A stretch of DNA of 33,563 nucleotides from Acinetobacter bereziniae LMG 1003 = CIP 70.12 (lineage in GTDB: Bacteria > Pseudomonadota > Gammaproteobacteria > Pseudomonadales > Moraxellaceae). The notes beneath the pieces were generated by a model. The model did not search any database, was not told where the DNA came from, and saw only the letters and a list, made by a program, of their open reading frames with translations. The stretch lies in assembly GCF_000368925.1 (NCBI RefSeq), contig NZ_KB849754.1, positions 177,010 to 210,572 on the forward strand, given 5' to 3'. Position 1 is the stretch's first letter; the number at the start of each line of letters is the position of its first letter. Made by a program: the position numbers and the translations under genes. Shown piece after piece: positions 16,514-23,911 of this stretch.

Positions 16514-17368
16514 CTAGGCAGCCAACTTATAAAAGTCTTCGGCCATTTGATTTGGTGTCTTAAAACCCAAACCCTTTTGAATTCTTCGATGATTATAAAA
16601 TAATTCAATGTATTTTATAATATCTGCTTTGGCTTCTTCTCTGGTTTGATAGTTGTAATGATGCACTAACTCATTTTTCAGTATTCCCCAAAAGCTTTCA
16701 ATCGGTGCATTATCGTAACAGTCTCCGCGCTTGCTCATTGAACCTTGAAAACCATATTGCTCAAGTATATTTCGATATTCATGGCTGCAATATTGACTTC
16801 CTCTGTCTGAATGCACAATCAGTTCTTTGGTTGGTTTTTGATTGTGAATAGCCATATTTAGCGCATTACAAACAAGCTGTGTTGTCATGCGCTCATTTAA
16901 GCTATAGCCAACCACTTGCTTCGTGTAAAGGTCTTTTACCGCTGCTAAATACAGCCATCCTTCAACAATCCATATGTACGTAATATCACTTGACCATGCT
17001 TGATTTGGTCTAGTCATTGAGAATTGTTGCTCCAGCAGGTTTTCATAGATCGCTCGATTATGGTCACTATTCGTAGTCCTTTTAAAACGCTTGTGTCGCT
17101 TACAATACAGGTGGTTCAGCGCTTTTATCTGACGTACAGCGTACATACTCATTTTTATGCCCTGAGCTTGTAAGTATTTGGTTAATCGAATATAACCATA
17201 GCTCTGCCTTGTCTCCTCATGGGCTATTTTCACCAATATCGTCTGTTGATTTCGTTGAATCGTTCTTTTGCTCACGCCTCTCTTGAGCCAATCATAAAAA
17301 CATGAAACTGAAACATGAAGTAATCGAGCCATTAAGGTAATTGGAAAAGAATATCTTTTTTGTTTCAT
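16514..17368 (-). CDS. IS3-family transposase OrfB (DDE integrase core)
   Basis: 284 aa with an HTH_21-like N-terminal segment (YGYIRLTKYLQAQGIKMS) and an rve integrase domain. The DDE residues lie in WSSDITYI, LIVHSDRGSQYCS and APIESFWGILKNEL, and the motif FYNHRRIQKGLGFKTPNQ closes the domain. It is normally made as an OrfAB fusion by -1 frameshifting from orfA; the orfB frame here is intact. Confidence 0.93.
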   Translation of the reverse strand: MKQKRYSFPITLMARLLHVSVSCFYDWLKRGVSKRTIQRNQQTILVKIAHEETRQSYGYIRLTKYLQAQGIKMSMYAVRQIKALNHLYCKRHKRFKRTTNSDHNRAIYENLLEQQFSMTRPNQAWSSDITYIWIVEGWLYLAAVKDLYTKQVVGYSLNERMTTQLVCNALNMAIHNQKPTKELIVHSDRGSQYCSHEYRNILEQYGFQGSMSKRGDCYDNAPIESFWGILKNELVHHYNYQTREEAKADIIKYIELFYNHRRIQKGLGFKTPNQMAEDFYKLAA

Positions 17369-17678
17369 ATAGGCGTACCTTACTGACTTTCTTTGGCAAA
17401 GTACGCTGCTGCCTTTTTAAAAATTCACGTTCCATTTCAGCTATTTTGAGCTGTTGTTTGAGTTTTTTATTTTCTTCGAGTAGAGCGTTTAGATCAGGTG
17501 AATACTGTTTTCTACCTGCTAAAGTTCCAGCCTTTGCTTTGGTATTCCAATTTGAAAGAGTTTGCATTGAAATGCTAAGTTGTCTAGCTGTTTCCGAGAC
17601 ATTGCCTTGATTGGCTTCAATTAATTTGATGGCTTCAGCTTTAAATTCTGTGGTGTAAGTCTTGTGTTTCTTGCTCAT
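17292..17678 (-). CDS. IS3-family transposase OrfA, altered C-terminus
   Basis: 128 aa starting MSKKHKTYTTEFKAEAIKLI, with the HTH of the family and a leucine-zipper-like helix (LLEENKKLKQQLKIAEMEREFLK). The expected end of such OrfA proteins, roughly KKAAAYFAKESQ-stop, is present but in the -1 frame: the A run at 17418-17414 has five A where six (A6G slip site) would restore it. The copy therefore reads on into unrelated sequence. A one-base deletion probably harms normal frameshifting to orfB. Confidence 0.85.
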   Translation of the reverse strand: MSKKHKTYTTEFKAEAIKLIEANQGNVSETARQLSISMQTLSNWNTKAKAGTLAGRKQYSPDLNALLEENKKLKQQLKIAEMEREFLKRQQRTLPKKVSKVRLYETKKIFFSNYLNGSITSCFSFMFL

Positions 17679-17741
17679 GGTAAACTCCTGATGAGTGTGT
17701 TTAGTTTACCAAGTTAAAACCTCCTGTTTTTTCAGCACACA

Positions 17742-18149
17742 TCAACCTGAGCTTCGCCGAATGGTCGAGCGTGTTCGGCGACGCCAAGATGACCACCGCC
17801 CTGCTGGATCGGCTGACCCACCACTGCCACATCGTCGAAACCGGTAACGAGTCCTATCGCCTGCAACACAGTAGCTTGGCGGCCCAGGCCAAGATCAAAT
17901 CACGGGAGCGAAAGCGTAAGGGCGGCCAGGAACCGGAGGACGATGAGCCGTTCTGATTTCATGGCGACGACGGCCTGCTACATGGCTGCGTGTGGCAGGT
18001 CTTAAACAACTGAACTGGGCTAGCGAAGGAGTGGGGGCAACAGCAGCTGCGCTGGTAGACTTATCCACAGTTGCTGGTAACAAAATCAGCAATCCGCCCT
18101 GGGTCAAATTTCAATCGGCAGGGTGGGTCAATTTTCCATCAGCGCCAAC
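17742..18149 (+). mobile_element. 3' end of an IS21-family element
   Basis: The GC content rises abruptly at the IS3 terminus. The segment holds the istB 3' end and then, at about 18101-18149, repeated GGGTCAA-ATTT units and a terminal CATCAGCGCCAACA, in keeping with the multi-repeat ends of IS21 elements. The 5' part (istA and most of istB) is missing, cut by the IS3 element. Confidence 0.7.
17744..17956 (+). pseudogene. istB C-terminal fragment (IS21 helper ATPase)
   Basis: The frame starting at the IS3 junction gives NLSFAEWSSVFGDAKMTTAL followed by LLDRLTHHCHIVETGNESYR, the characteristic end of IstB helper ATPases, with a basic/acidic tail (KSRERKRKGGQEPEDDEPF). The Walker A and B parts of the AAA domain are missing. 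Not functional. Confidence 0.88.
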
Positions 18150-18464
18150 ACACTAAGCAACCATCAGAAAATTTTGACTGTACGCCAAAAAATTCGCATC
18201 TACCAGCATCTAAACAGGCGTTGTTGATTATCATAAAACACTGACACTGTATTATATAATCGTGCTTTTGTGTTATTTTTTTAATATTTACTGATTACGT
18301 ACTTGCTTAACCACTCAGTTGCGCTAGAATTAATAGACGCGAAATTTAAATCTCTAATTTTCCAACACTTAGTAAAACCTCGTTTGCCATCCCACTACCA
18401 TTGTAGGAGCAAATCAGGAGACATAAAAAATTAGCGGTAGCGTGCCTGGCCCTCTAGATAAGTA
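18150..18464 (+). promoter_or_regulatory. AT-rich upstream region of msrBA with candidate promoter
   Basis: About 315 bp of AT-rich sequence between the IS21 end and the GC-rich genes. TTGCTT (18303-18308), a 16-bp spacer and TAGAAT (18325-18330) form a candidate promoter; a lone TATAAT lies at 18255-18260. No gene is visible. The abrupt base change suggests that this control region has another origin than the genes it precedes. Confidence 0.45.
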
Positions 18465-18476
18465 TTGGAGACTGTA

Positions 18477-18920
18477 ATGAAGTTTGAAAAGTCACAGACA
18501 GCAATCGACCACCTGACTCCCGAGCAACACCGAATTACCCAGGAGGCGGGCACCGAAAGGCCCTTCACGGGCGAGTACAACGACAACAAGGAGCCTGGCA
18601 TCTACGTCGACATAGTGTCGGGAGAGCCACTGTTCGCTTCGACGGACAAGTTCGATTCGGGTACTGGCTGGCCCAGCTTCACCAAGCCGATCGTTTCGGC
18701 AAACGTGAACGAGGTGCGGGACAGCGCACACGGCATGGTCCGGACGGAGGTCAGGTCAGTACACGCAGACAGTCATCTCGGCCATGTGTTCCCCGATGGT
18801 CCTTCCGACCGCGGCGGTCTGCGGTACTGCATCAACTCAGCGTCCCTTCGCTTCATCCCGCGCGACGAGATGGAGTCCGAGGGATACGGTGAATATCTCG
18901 ATCAAGTAGAGGAGGCTTAA
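18477..18920 (+). CDS. msrB: Peptide-methionine (R)-S-oxide reductase, 1-Cys form
   Basis: 147 aa. The frame opens at a TTG (18465) that is part of TTGGAG; the ATG at 18477 lies 6 nt after GGAG and is the start. The MsrB signature is complete: TERPFTGEY, KFDSGTGWPSF (61-68), HLGHVFPDGP and RYCINSASLRF with catalytic Cys118. It is the only cysteine. The four zinc cysteines of the E. coli type are replaced (Asp45, Ser48, Ser94, Ala97), and no resolving Cys remains. Such 1-Cys MsrBs are known to be recycled by glutathione/glutaredoxin. It repairs R-Met-sulfoxide in proteins and is coupled to msrA with a 1-nt gap. Confidence 0.95.
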   Translation: MKFEKSQTAIDHLTPEQHRITQEAGTERPFTGEYNDNKEPGIYVDIVSGEPLFASTDKFDSGTGWPSFTKPIVSANVNEVRDSAHGMVRTEVRSVHADSHLGHVFPDGPSDRGGLRYCINSASLRFIPRDEMESEGYGEYLDQVEEA

Positions 18921-18921
18921 C

Positions 18922-19461
18922 ATGCATCAGCGCGCTGTTCTCGCAGGAGGATGTTTCTGGGGCATGCAGGATCTGATCCGCAAGCGGCCCGGCATCATCT
19001 CGACCCGTGTGGGTTACACGGGCGGCGATATTCCGAACGCCACGTATCGTAATCACGGCACGCATGCCGAGGGGATCGAGATTGTCTTCGACCCGACAGT
19101 GACGAGCTACCGGAACATCCTGGAATTCTTCTTCCAGATCCACGATCCGACGACGCTGAACCGCCAGGGCAATGATCGTGGGCTCTCCTACCGGTCGGGC
19201 ATCTATTATGTCGACGAGGAGCAGAAGCGCGTCGCCGAGGATACGATCGCCGATGTGGATGCCTCGGGGCTGTGGGATGGCAAAGTGGTGACCGAGGTCC
19301 AGCCGGTCGGCGAGTTCTGGGAGGCCGAGCCCGATCACCAGGATTATCTGGAGAAGCGCCCGGGCGGCTACACCTGCCACTTCGTCCGTCCCGGCTGGGT
19401 GCTTCCGAAGCGCCAAAAGGTTGACGACGTACAGCCAGCGGCCGGGACCGCGGCGGAATAG
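18922..19461 (+). CDS. msrA: Peptide-methionine (S)-S-oxide reductase
   Basis: 179 aa. It reduces S-Met-sulfoxide, the stereo-complement of MsrB. The active-site motif is GGCFWGMQ with catalytic Cys11; the family's usual acidic residue after GCFWG-x is Gln here, as in several alphaproteobacterial forms. A single resolving candidate is Cys142 (GGYTCHF). GYTGG and the HAEGIEIVFDP region are typical. AGGAGG lies just before the ATG and overlaps the msrB end, so the pair is translationally coupled. GC-rich codon use contrasts with gor. Confidence 0.96.
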   Translation: MHQRAVLAGGCFWGMQDLIRKRPGIISTRVGYTGGDIPNATYRNHGTHAEGIEIVFDPTVTSYRNILEFFFQIHDPTTLNRQGNDRGLSYRSGIYYVDEEQKRVAEDTIADVDASGLWDGKVVTEVQPVGEFWEAEPDHQDYLEKRPGGYTCHFVRPGWVLPKRQKVDDVQPAAGTAAE

Positions 19462-19507
19462 GCTTCACTGCCGTTGCCACTGCGCCGGTCCGGTCCGCAA
19501 TCTTCGT

Positions 19508-19532
19508 GACCGCGTCGTTCAGCGACGCGGTC
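19508..19532 (+). terminator. GC-rich hairpin after msrA
   Basis: GACCGCGTCG / CGACGCGGTC, a perfect 10-bp stem with a TTCAG loop, 46 bp after the msrA stop. No T-run follows, so it may be a weak or Rho-assisted terminator, or a stabilising 3' stem. Confidence 0.5.
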
Positions 19533-19601
19533 ATCGAACCCTACTTCAGAGTGACGGCTCGTTCCAGTCAGTCGCCATCGCAACACCAGGATCGCAGATT
19601 T

Positions 19602-20306
19602 ATGCCAGACCTCTCGTCCTTTCCGATCACGCAGCGCTGGCCGGCATCTCATCCCGATCGCCTGCAACTCTACGCAGCCCCTACGCCCAATGGCGTCAAG
19701 GTCTCGATCATGCTTGAGGAGACTGGCCTGGCGTACGAGCCCCACCTGATCGACATCTCGAACAACGAGTCGAAGGATCCGGCGTTCGTGTCGCTGAACC
19801 CGAACGGACGCATACCGGCGATCATCGATCCGGCTGGCCCTGACGGTAGACCCATCGCCTTATGGGAATCCGGTGCGATCCTCCTCTATCTGGCCGACAA
19901 GACGGGTCAGTTCATCTCCACCGAACCAGGCCAGCGTTACGAGACCCTAGCGTGGGTGTTCTTTCAGATGTCGGCCATCGGGCCGATGTTCGGACAGCTA
20001 GGCTTTTTCCTGCGATTTGCCGGCAAGGACTATGAGGACAAGCGACCTCGGCAGCGCTTTGTTGATGAATCCAGGCGTCTTCTCGGGGTCCTGGATCACC
20101 GGCTGGAGGGCCGCGAATGGATTGTCGATGATTACTCGATCGCGGACATTGCGACGTTTGGCTGGGTGAATGCGCTGGTCGAATTCTACGCAGCGGGCGA
20201 CATCCTCGGCCTAAGCAGCTATTCGAACGTGCAGGCATGGCTCGAACGCGGGCTGGCGCGACCGGCTGTACAGCGTGGCCTGCGAATTCCTGCGAGGCCT
20301 GCATGA
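19602..20306 (+). CDS. Glutathione S-transferase, nu class (YfcG/YghU-like)
   Basis: 234 aa from the ATG at 19602; the open frame extends upstream to 19506 but through the hairpin. The thioredoxin-fold N-terminus has LYAAPTPNGVKVSIMLEE, where the TPNG Thr/Asn pair marks the nu class, then NPNGRIPAIID (cis-Pro) and ESGAILLYLA (GSH gamma-Glu site). An all-helical C-terminal domain carries the DYSIADIATFGW N-capping motif. Nu-class enzymes are known GSH-dependent disulfide-bond reductases with weak classical GST activity. Its stop overlaps the next start (ATGA). Confidence 0.92.
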   Translation: MPDLSSFPITQRWPASHPDRLQLYAAPTPNGVKVSIMLEETGLAYEPHLIDISNNESKDPAFVSLNPNGRIPAIIDPAGPDGRPIALWESGAILLYLADKTGQFISTEPGQRYETLAWVFFQMSAIGPMFGQLGFFLRFAGKDYEDKRPRQRFVDESRRLLGVLDHRLEGREWIVDDYSIADIATFGWVNALVEFYAAGDILGLSSYSNVQAWLERGLARPAVQRGLRIPARPA

Positions 20307-21271
20307 CCATTATCGCCGCATATTATTACAACGAAGGTAAGCGAGTCCGTGAAATCAGGCTCGATGAGCACGTCGAACTAAACGAGAATCGCTCGGGCTT
20401 CTGCTGGATCGCGCTTAGCGAGCCCACCGCAGACGAACTCAGCGCGATCCAGACGACGTATAACCTCCATCCTTTGGCGATCGACAACGCCATGCACCCG
20501 CTGTGCCCGCCCAAGCTCGAGGTCTACAACGATGAGTTGTACGTCGTCGCCCAGACCGCCGAGCTGGTCGGCGACCGGATCAGCTACGGCAAGATGGCGA
20601 TCTTCACCGGTCACAATCACCTTATCACCGTGCGGCACGGCAATGCCGGAGCGCTGGGCAAACTTCGGGAGCAACTCGAGGCATCGCCGACGCAGTTCGG
20701 CAAGGGTGTCGACTATGTGCTGCACGCGATCTTGCACCGAGTGGTCGACCAGTATCTGCCCATCTTCGAAATGATCGAGGACGACGTCCTGGCGATGGAG
20801 CGACGGTCGCTGCACGATTTCCTCGGGCCAGAAGAGGTGGCGCGAATCTTCGAACTAAGGTCCGAACTCACGCGGTTCCAGCGCACGCTCGGGGCTATGG
20901 CCGAGCTGGTGCGAAAGCTCGTTCGCGGCCACTTTCCCTGCATCAGCGCCGAAATGACACCATATTTCCACGACGTCGCGGACCATGTCCACCGCGTGCA
21001 GTCCATGGTCGAAGGCCTCCTGCTTGTCCTGTCCACGGTCTTCGAGGCCAGCAGCCTTCTGGAAGCGCAAAGGATCGGTGTGGTCACTCGCCAGCTCGCG
21101 GCCTGGGCGGCGATCTTGACGGTCCCGACGGCGATCGCCGGAATATATGGCATGAACTTCAAGCACATGCCGGAACTGGACACGCCATATGGCTACTTCG
21201 TCGTGCTCGGAGTGATAGCGGTGTTCTGCCTTCTCCTGTTCATGCGCTTCAAGAAGGCCAAGTGGCTATGA
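20303..21271 (+). CDS. CorA-family divalent cation transporter
   Basis: 322 aa from the ATG at 20303, which overlaps the GST stop. A large cytosolic N-terminal domain is followed by a long helix (DVADHVHRVQSMVEGLLLVLS) and two C-terminal membrane helices joined by the CorA signature GIYGMNF and an acidic loop (KHMPELDTPYGY). It ends in basic residues (RFKKAKWL). It should form a pentameric Mg/Co/Ni or Zn channel; the ion is not predictable from sequence. Linked translation with the GST suggests a shared operon. Confidence 0.93.
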   Translation: MTIIAAYYYNEGKRVREIRLDEHVELNENRSGFCWIALSEPTADELSAIQTTYNLHPLAIDNAMHPLCPPKLEVYNDELYVVAQTAELVGDRISYGKMAIFTGHNHLITVRHGNAGALGKLREQLEASPTQFGKGVDYVLHAILHRVVDQYLPIFEMIEDDVLAMERRSLHDFLGPEEVARIFELRSELTRFQRTLGAMAELVRKLVRGHFPCISAEMTPYFHDVADHVHRVQSMVEGLLLVLSTVFEASSLLEAQRIGVVTRQLAAWAAILTVPTAIAGIYGMNFKHMPELDTPYGYFVVLGVIAVFCLLLFMRFKKAKWL

Positions 21272-21362
21272 GTAACGCACTTCGCGAGCTTCTCCGTCCG
21301 CCGAGTCACAGCGCGCTTTGTGCGCGAGCGTGTCCAATCCAGTTCAAGATGAAGGTGCTTCC

Positions 21363-21671
21363 ATGACCTCCCAGGTGACCGACGTTCTAGAAGCAGTCCA
21401 GTCATTCATCGCCAACGGCTATGACCGCGAATACCGCGTCAAGGACGGCAATCTCGTCGATCTCGAACTAGGGTCAACCCTCGATGCATGCAGCATTCGC
21501 GTCGATGCGGCGTTGCGCCTCGAGAGCGGGGACGACGGCGAAGATGCCTCCAACATCTACGCGATCACCGATCCGGCGACAGAGCATAAAGGCCTGTTGA
21601 TCGACGTGTTCGATGAAATCTGCTACCGCGACCCAGTTCAAGAGTCGGGACCTCAATGTAGAAGAAGTTGA
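21363..21671 (+). CDS. Small conserved protein, 102 aa
   Basis: Begins at the ATG at 21363 (AAGG upstream). The pattern MTSQVTDVLEAVQSFIANGY..DGNLVDLELGS..SIRVDAALRLES..NIYAITDP..HKGLLIDVF resembles a family of small proteins of about 90-100 aa that databases often label phosphoribosylpyrophosphate synthetase. It has none of the PRPP-synthase motifs, so that label should not be taken as a function. Real function unknown. Confidence 0.7.
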   Translation: MTSQVTDVLEAVQSFIANGYDREYRVKDGNLVDLELGSTLDACSIRVDAALRLESGDDGEDASNIYAITDPATEHKGLLIDVFDEICYRDPVQESGPQCRRS

Positions 21672-21716
21672 CTAACGAGCATTCGCGTCATCCGATCAAG
21701 CAAGCTGGAGACATTT

Positions 21717-22730
21717 ATGAAAGCCATTGGTTACAAGGTTCCGGGACCCATCGCCGCGGATGCCGCGCTGGTCGACATCAATCTGCCTCGGCCTGTCGCT
21801 GCAGGATACGATATCCTGGTTGAGGTGAAGGCTGTCTCGGTCAACCCGGTCGACTACAAGGTCCGCAACAGCACGCCGCCGGCAGATGGCGATTGGAAGG
21901 TGCTGGGATGGGATGCCGCCGGGATTGTGCGCGAGGTCGGCCCCGACGTCACGCAGTTCGAGTTAGGCGACGAGGTCTATTATGCCGGATCGATCACACG
22001 GCCCGGTACCAATGCGGAGTTCCATCTCGTCGACGCCCGGATTGTCGGTCACAAACCTGCGTCGCTCTCCTGGGCGGAAGCGGCGGCGCTGCCGCTGACG
22101 ACGTTGACGGCCTGGGAGGCGATGTTCGACCGCCTGGACGTGGCGAAGCCCGTACCCGGTGCGGCGGAGGCGATCCTCATCATCGGTGGCGCGGGCGGGG
22201 TTGGGTCGATCGCCGTCCAGATCGCGCGACAGCGCACGGACCTCACCGTCATCGCCACAGCCTCTCGACCGGAAACCCAAGAGTGGGTAAGAGGGCTTGG
22301 AGCTCACCACGTCATCGACCATTCTCGTCCGCTCGCGCCACAGATCGCCGAACTCGGCATCGGTGCTCCCGCTTTCGTCTTTTCGACCACACATACCGAG
22401 CAACATGTCGCCGACATCGCCGAACTGATCGCCCCACAAGGACGGTTCGGACTGATCGACGATCCCAAGGCATTCGATATCATGGTTTTCAAGCGCAAGG
22501 CGGTGTCGATCCACCACGAGCTGATGTTCACGCGGTCGATCTACGGCACGCCCGACATGAATGAGCAGGGCGAGATTCTGGATGCGATGGCAGCGCTGGT
22601 TGACGACGGCAAAATCCGCACGACGCTGACCCGGCGACTGTCGCCGATCAATGCCGCCAATCTGAAGACGGTGCATGCACTGATCGAAAGTGGCGCGGCT
22701 AAAGGCAAGATCGTCCTCGAAGGCTTCTAA
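21717..22730 (+). CDS. Zinc-independent MDR oxidoreductase (quinone reductase-like)
   Basis: 337 aa of the medium-chain dehydrogenase/reductase superfamily. The GroES-like N-terminal domain has VSVNPVDYKVR and GWDAAGIVREVGPDV. The Rossmann domain has LIIGGAGGVGSIAVQIAR (residues about 154-171) with an ATASRPE segment suited to NADPH. The catalytic zinc ligands of alcohol dehydrogenases are absent. Related zinc-binding alcohol dehydrogenase family proteins reduce quinones or enones, which fits detoxification of electrophiles in this block. Confidence 0.9.
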   Translation: MKAIGYKVPGPIAADAALVDINLPRPVAAGYDILVEVKAVSVNPVDYKVRNSTPPADGDWKVLGWDAAGIVREVGPDVTQFELGDEVYYAGSITRPGTNAEFHLVDARIVGHKPASLSWAEAAALPLTTLTAWEAMFDRLDVAKPVPGAAEAILIIGGAGGVGSIAVQIARQRTDLTVIATASRPETQEWVRGLGAHHVIDHSRPLAPQIAELGIGAPAFVFSTTHTEQHVADIAELIAPQGRFGLIDDPKAFDIMVFKRKAVSIHHELMFTRSIYGTPDMNEQGEILDAMAALVDDGKIRTTLTRRLSPINAANLKTVHALIESGAAKGKIVLEGF

Positions 22731-22802
22731 CGACCGCGATCGCCAAACATCTTGTCCAACCTCAAAAAGCCGAACGGGTTATGCCCCAGCGATGAGAATC
22801 CC

Positions 22803-23234
22803 ATGACCAAATCTATTGCCACCGCCTCGATCAACCGCGAAACCGCAGTCGCCCTCATCGACGCGGCGCTCGCTGCGGCCCGTGCCATCGGCATCCCGGC
22901 TGCCGTCGCCGTCGTCGACGCCACCGGTAACCTGCGCGCGTTCGAGCGCACCGACGATGCGCCGTTCCTTACCGTCGATGTTGCCATCGACAAGGCCTGG
23001 AGTTCCGCCTCGTTTGGGTTCCCGACCCATGTCTGGAACGACTATGTGACCAACGATCCAAAAGTGGCGCCGCTAGCCTATCGCCCTCGGATGGTCGCTG
23101 TCGGCGGCGGTTATCCGATTCTGGAGGATGGGAAGTTGATCGGCGGCATAGGCATCTCCGGAGGCAACTATCAGCAGGATCAGGATGCGTGCGTCGAGGC
23201 ACTCATGAAAATCGGGTTCCAGTTGCCAGCCTGA
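22803..23234 (+). CDS. GlcG/HbpS-family heme-binding-like protein
   Basis: 143 aa from the ATG at 22803. The fold signature is present: an N-terminal helix (ETAVALIDAALAAARAIG), AVAVVDATGNLRAFERTDDAPFLTVDVAIDKAWSSASFG, then GGGYPILEDGKLIGGIGISGG. Some members (HbpS) bind heme and take part in oxidative-stress sensing; others are of unknown role. No signal peptide is present, so it is cytosolic. It is followed by the DUF1330 gene 58 bp downstream. Confidence 0.9.
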   Translation: MTKSIATASINRETAVALIDAALAAARAIGIPAAVAVVDATGNLRAFERTDDAPFLTVDVAIDKAWSSASFGFPTHVWNDYVTNDPKVAPLAYRPRMVAVGGGYPILEDGKLIGGIGISGGNYQQDQDACVEALMKIGFQLPA

Positions 23235-23292
23235 CGACTGTGAGGCCATCACCGGTGGTAATGGCCAACAGATCCAACCTTTGAGAGGCCTA

Positions 23293-23586
23293 ATGATGGA
23301 AGCGTTCGTCGTCTTTACGCGGGAAGAAACCAGCGACCCACATGCACTCGCAACCTATTCTGCAGGCGTCGGACCATCGTTCGATGGTCACGACGTTACC
23401 TTTCTCGCCGCTTATGGCGCGATCCAGCATTTGGAGGGGCCGCCCATCGAAGGGGCCGTAATCTTGCGTTTCCCGACGATGCAGGCCGCTCGCGACTGGT
23501 ATGACAGTCCCGCCTACCAAACCATCGCTGCTCAACGCTTTGCCGGTTCCCGTTACCGCGCCTTTATCATTGAAGGGCGGCGGTGA
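23293..23586 (+). CDS. DUF1330 protein (dimeric alpha/beta-barrel type)
   Basis: 97 aa. The ATG at 23293 has GAGAGG upstream; the frame also opens at a TTG 12 nt earlier. DUF1330 features: FVVFTREETSDPHALATYSAGV, then RFPTMQAARDWYDSPAYQTIAAQRF near the C-terminus. It belongs to the ferredoxin-like dimeric barrel group that includes small monooxygenases, but the function is not established. Its stop overlaps the next frame by 4 nt (GTGA). Confidence 0.87.
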   Translation: MMEAFVVFTREETSDPHALATYSAGVGPSFDGHDVTFLAAYGAIQHLEGPPIEGAVILRFPTMQAARDWYDSPAYQTIAAQRFAGSRYRAFIIEGRR

Positions 23587-23829
23587 CATACCGACAGAAG
23601 CACTTCGGCGCTGACCACGAGGTATCGGCGTGTGAACTCGCATCTTGGGAATCTGTGGGGGGGACCAAGACAGCGGCGCTAGGGGCTCATATCGTCGATC
23701 GGATCAGAGAGTTGCTCGGCGAGAATGGGTTATCTATTGCCGAGCTGACGGAGCGGAGCCGCCCTCTCCCAACGGATTGATTCAATCGTTGACGCTCCTC
23801 CTATCCGGATCCGGGTTTTCGCACGCTGA
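23583..23829 (+). pseudogene. Remnant of an HTH (XRE-type) regulator, frameshifted
   Basis: The frame from GTG 23583 ends HIVDRIRELLGENGLSIAELTERS then RPLPTD-stop. The HIVDRIRELLGENGLSIAELTERS part is a typical XRE helix-turn-helix start. Dropping one base near 23760 continues as ALSQRIDSIVDAPPIRIRVFAR-stop, which fits the expected recognition helix and following segment. It is therefore read as a frameshifted, truncated regulator. 23830-23911 holds nothing clear. Confidence 0.4.
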
Positions 23830-23911
23830 TCAACAGAGTTACAGCGCGCAACGCCTGTAGTGGGCATCAGGGGATGGGTGGCAATCAGGATGATTGCCCA
23901 CCTTCCAACGA

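Larger units (their letters stand above)
16475..17741 (-). mobile_element. IS3-family insertion sequence, full length (about 1267 bp)
   Basis: The orfA-side terminus is TGTGTGCTGAAAAAACAGGAG (reading down from 17741). The other end is TATACGCTGAATTATCAGGAG (from 16475). The two share GCTGAA..A.CAGGAG, an imperfect inverted repeat. It encodes orfA and orfB on the minus strand. No matching direct repeat flanks it (AATGA / TCAAC), consistent with rearrangement through the inverted partial copy at 13749. The exact left boundary is uncertain by a few bases. Confidence 0.85.

Noticed and set aside
21363..21671. PRPP synthetase function for the 102-aa protein
   Set aside because: The resemblance is to a small family that carries that label in databases, but no PRPP-binding or catalytic motif is present.
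21893..22564. Long plus-strand frame overlapping the MDR oxidoreductase gene
   Set aside because: Arg/Gly-rich translation in another frame of a clear MDR gene; typical GC-rich shadow. The same applies to the long minus-strand frames at 18853-19534, 20378-21183 and 21963-22676.
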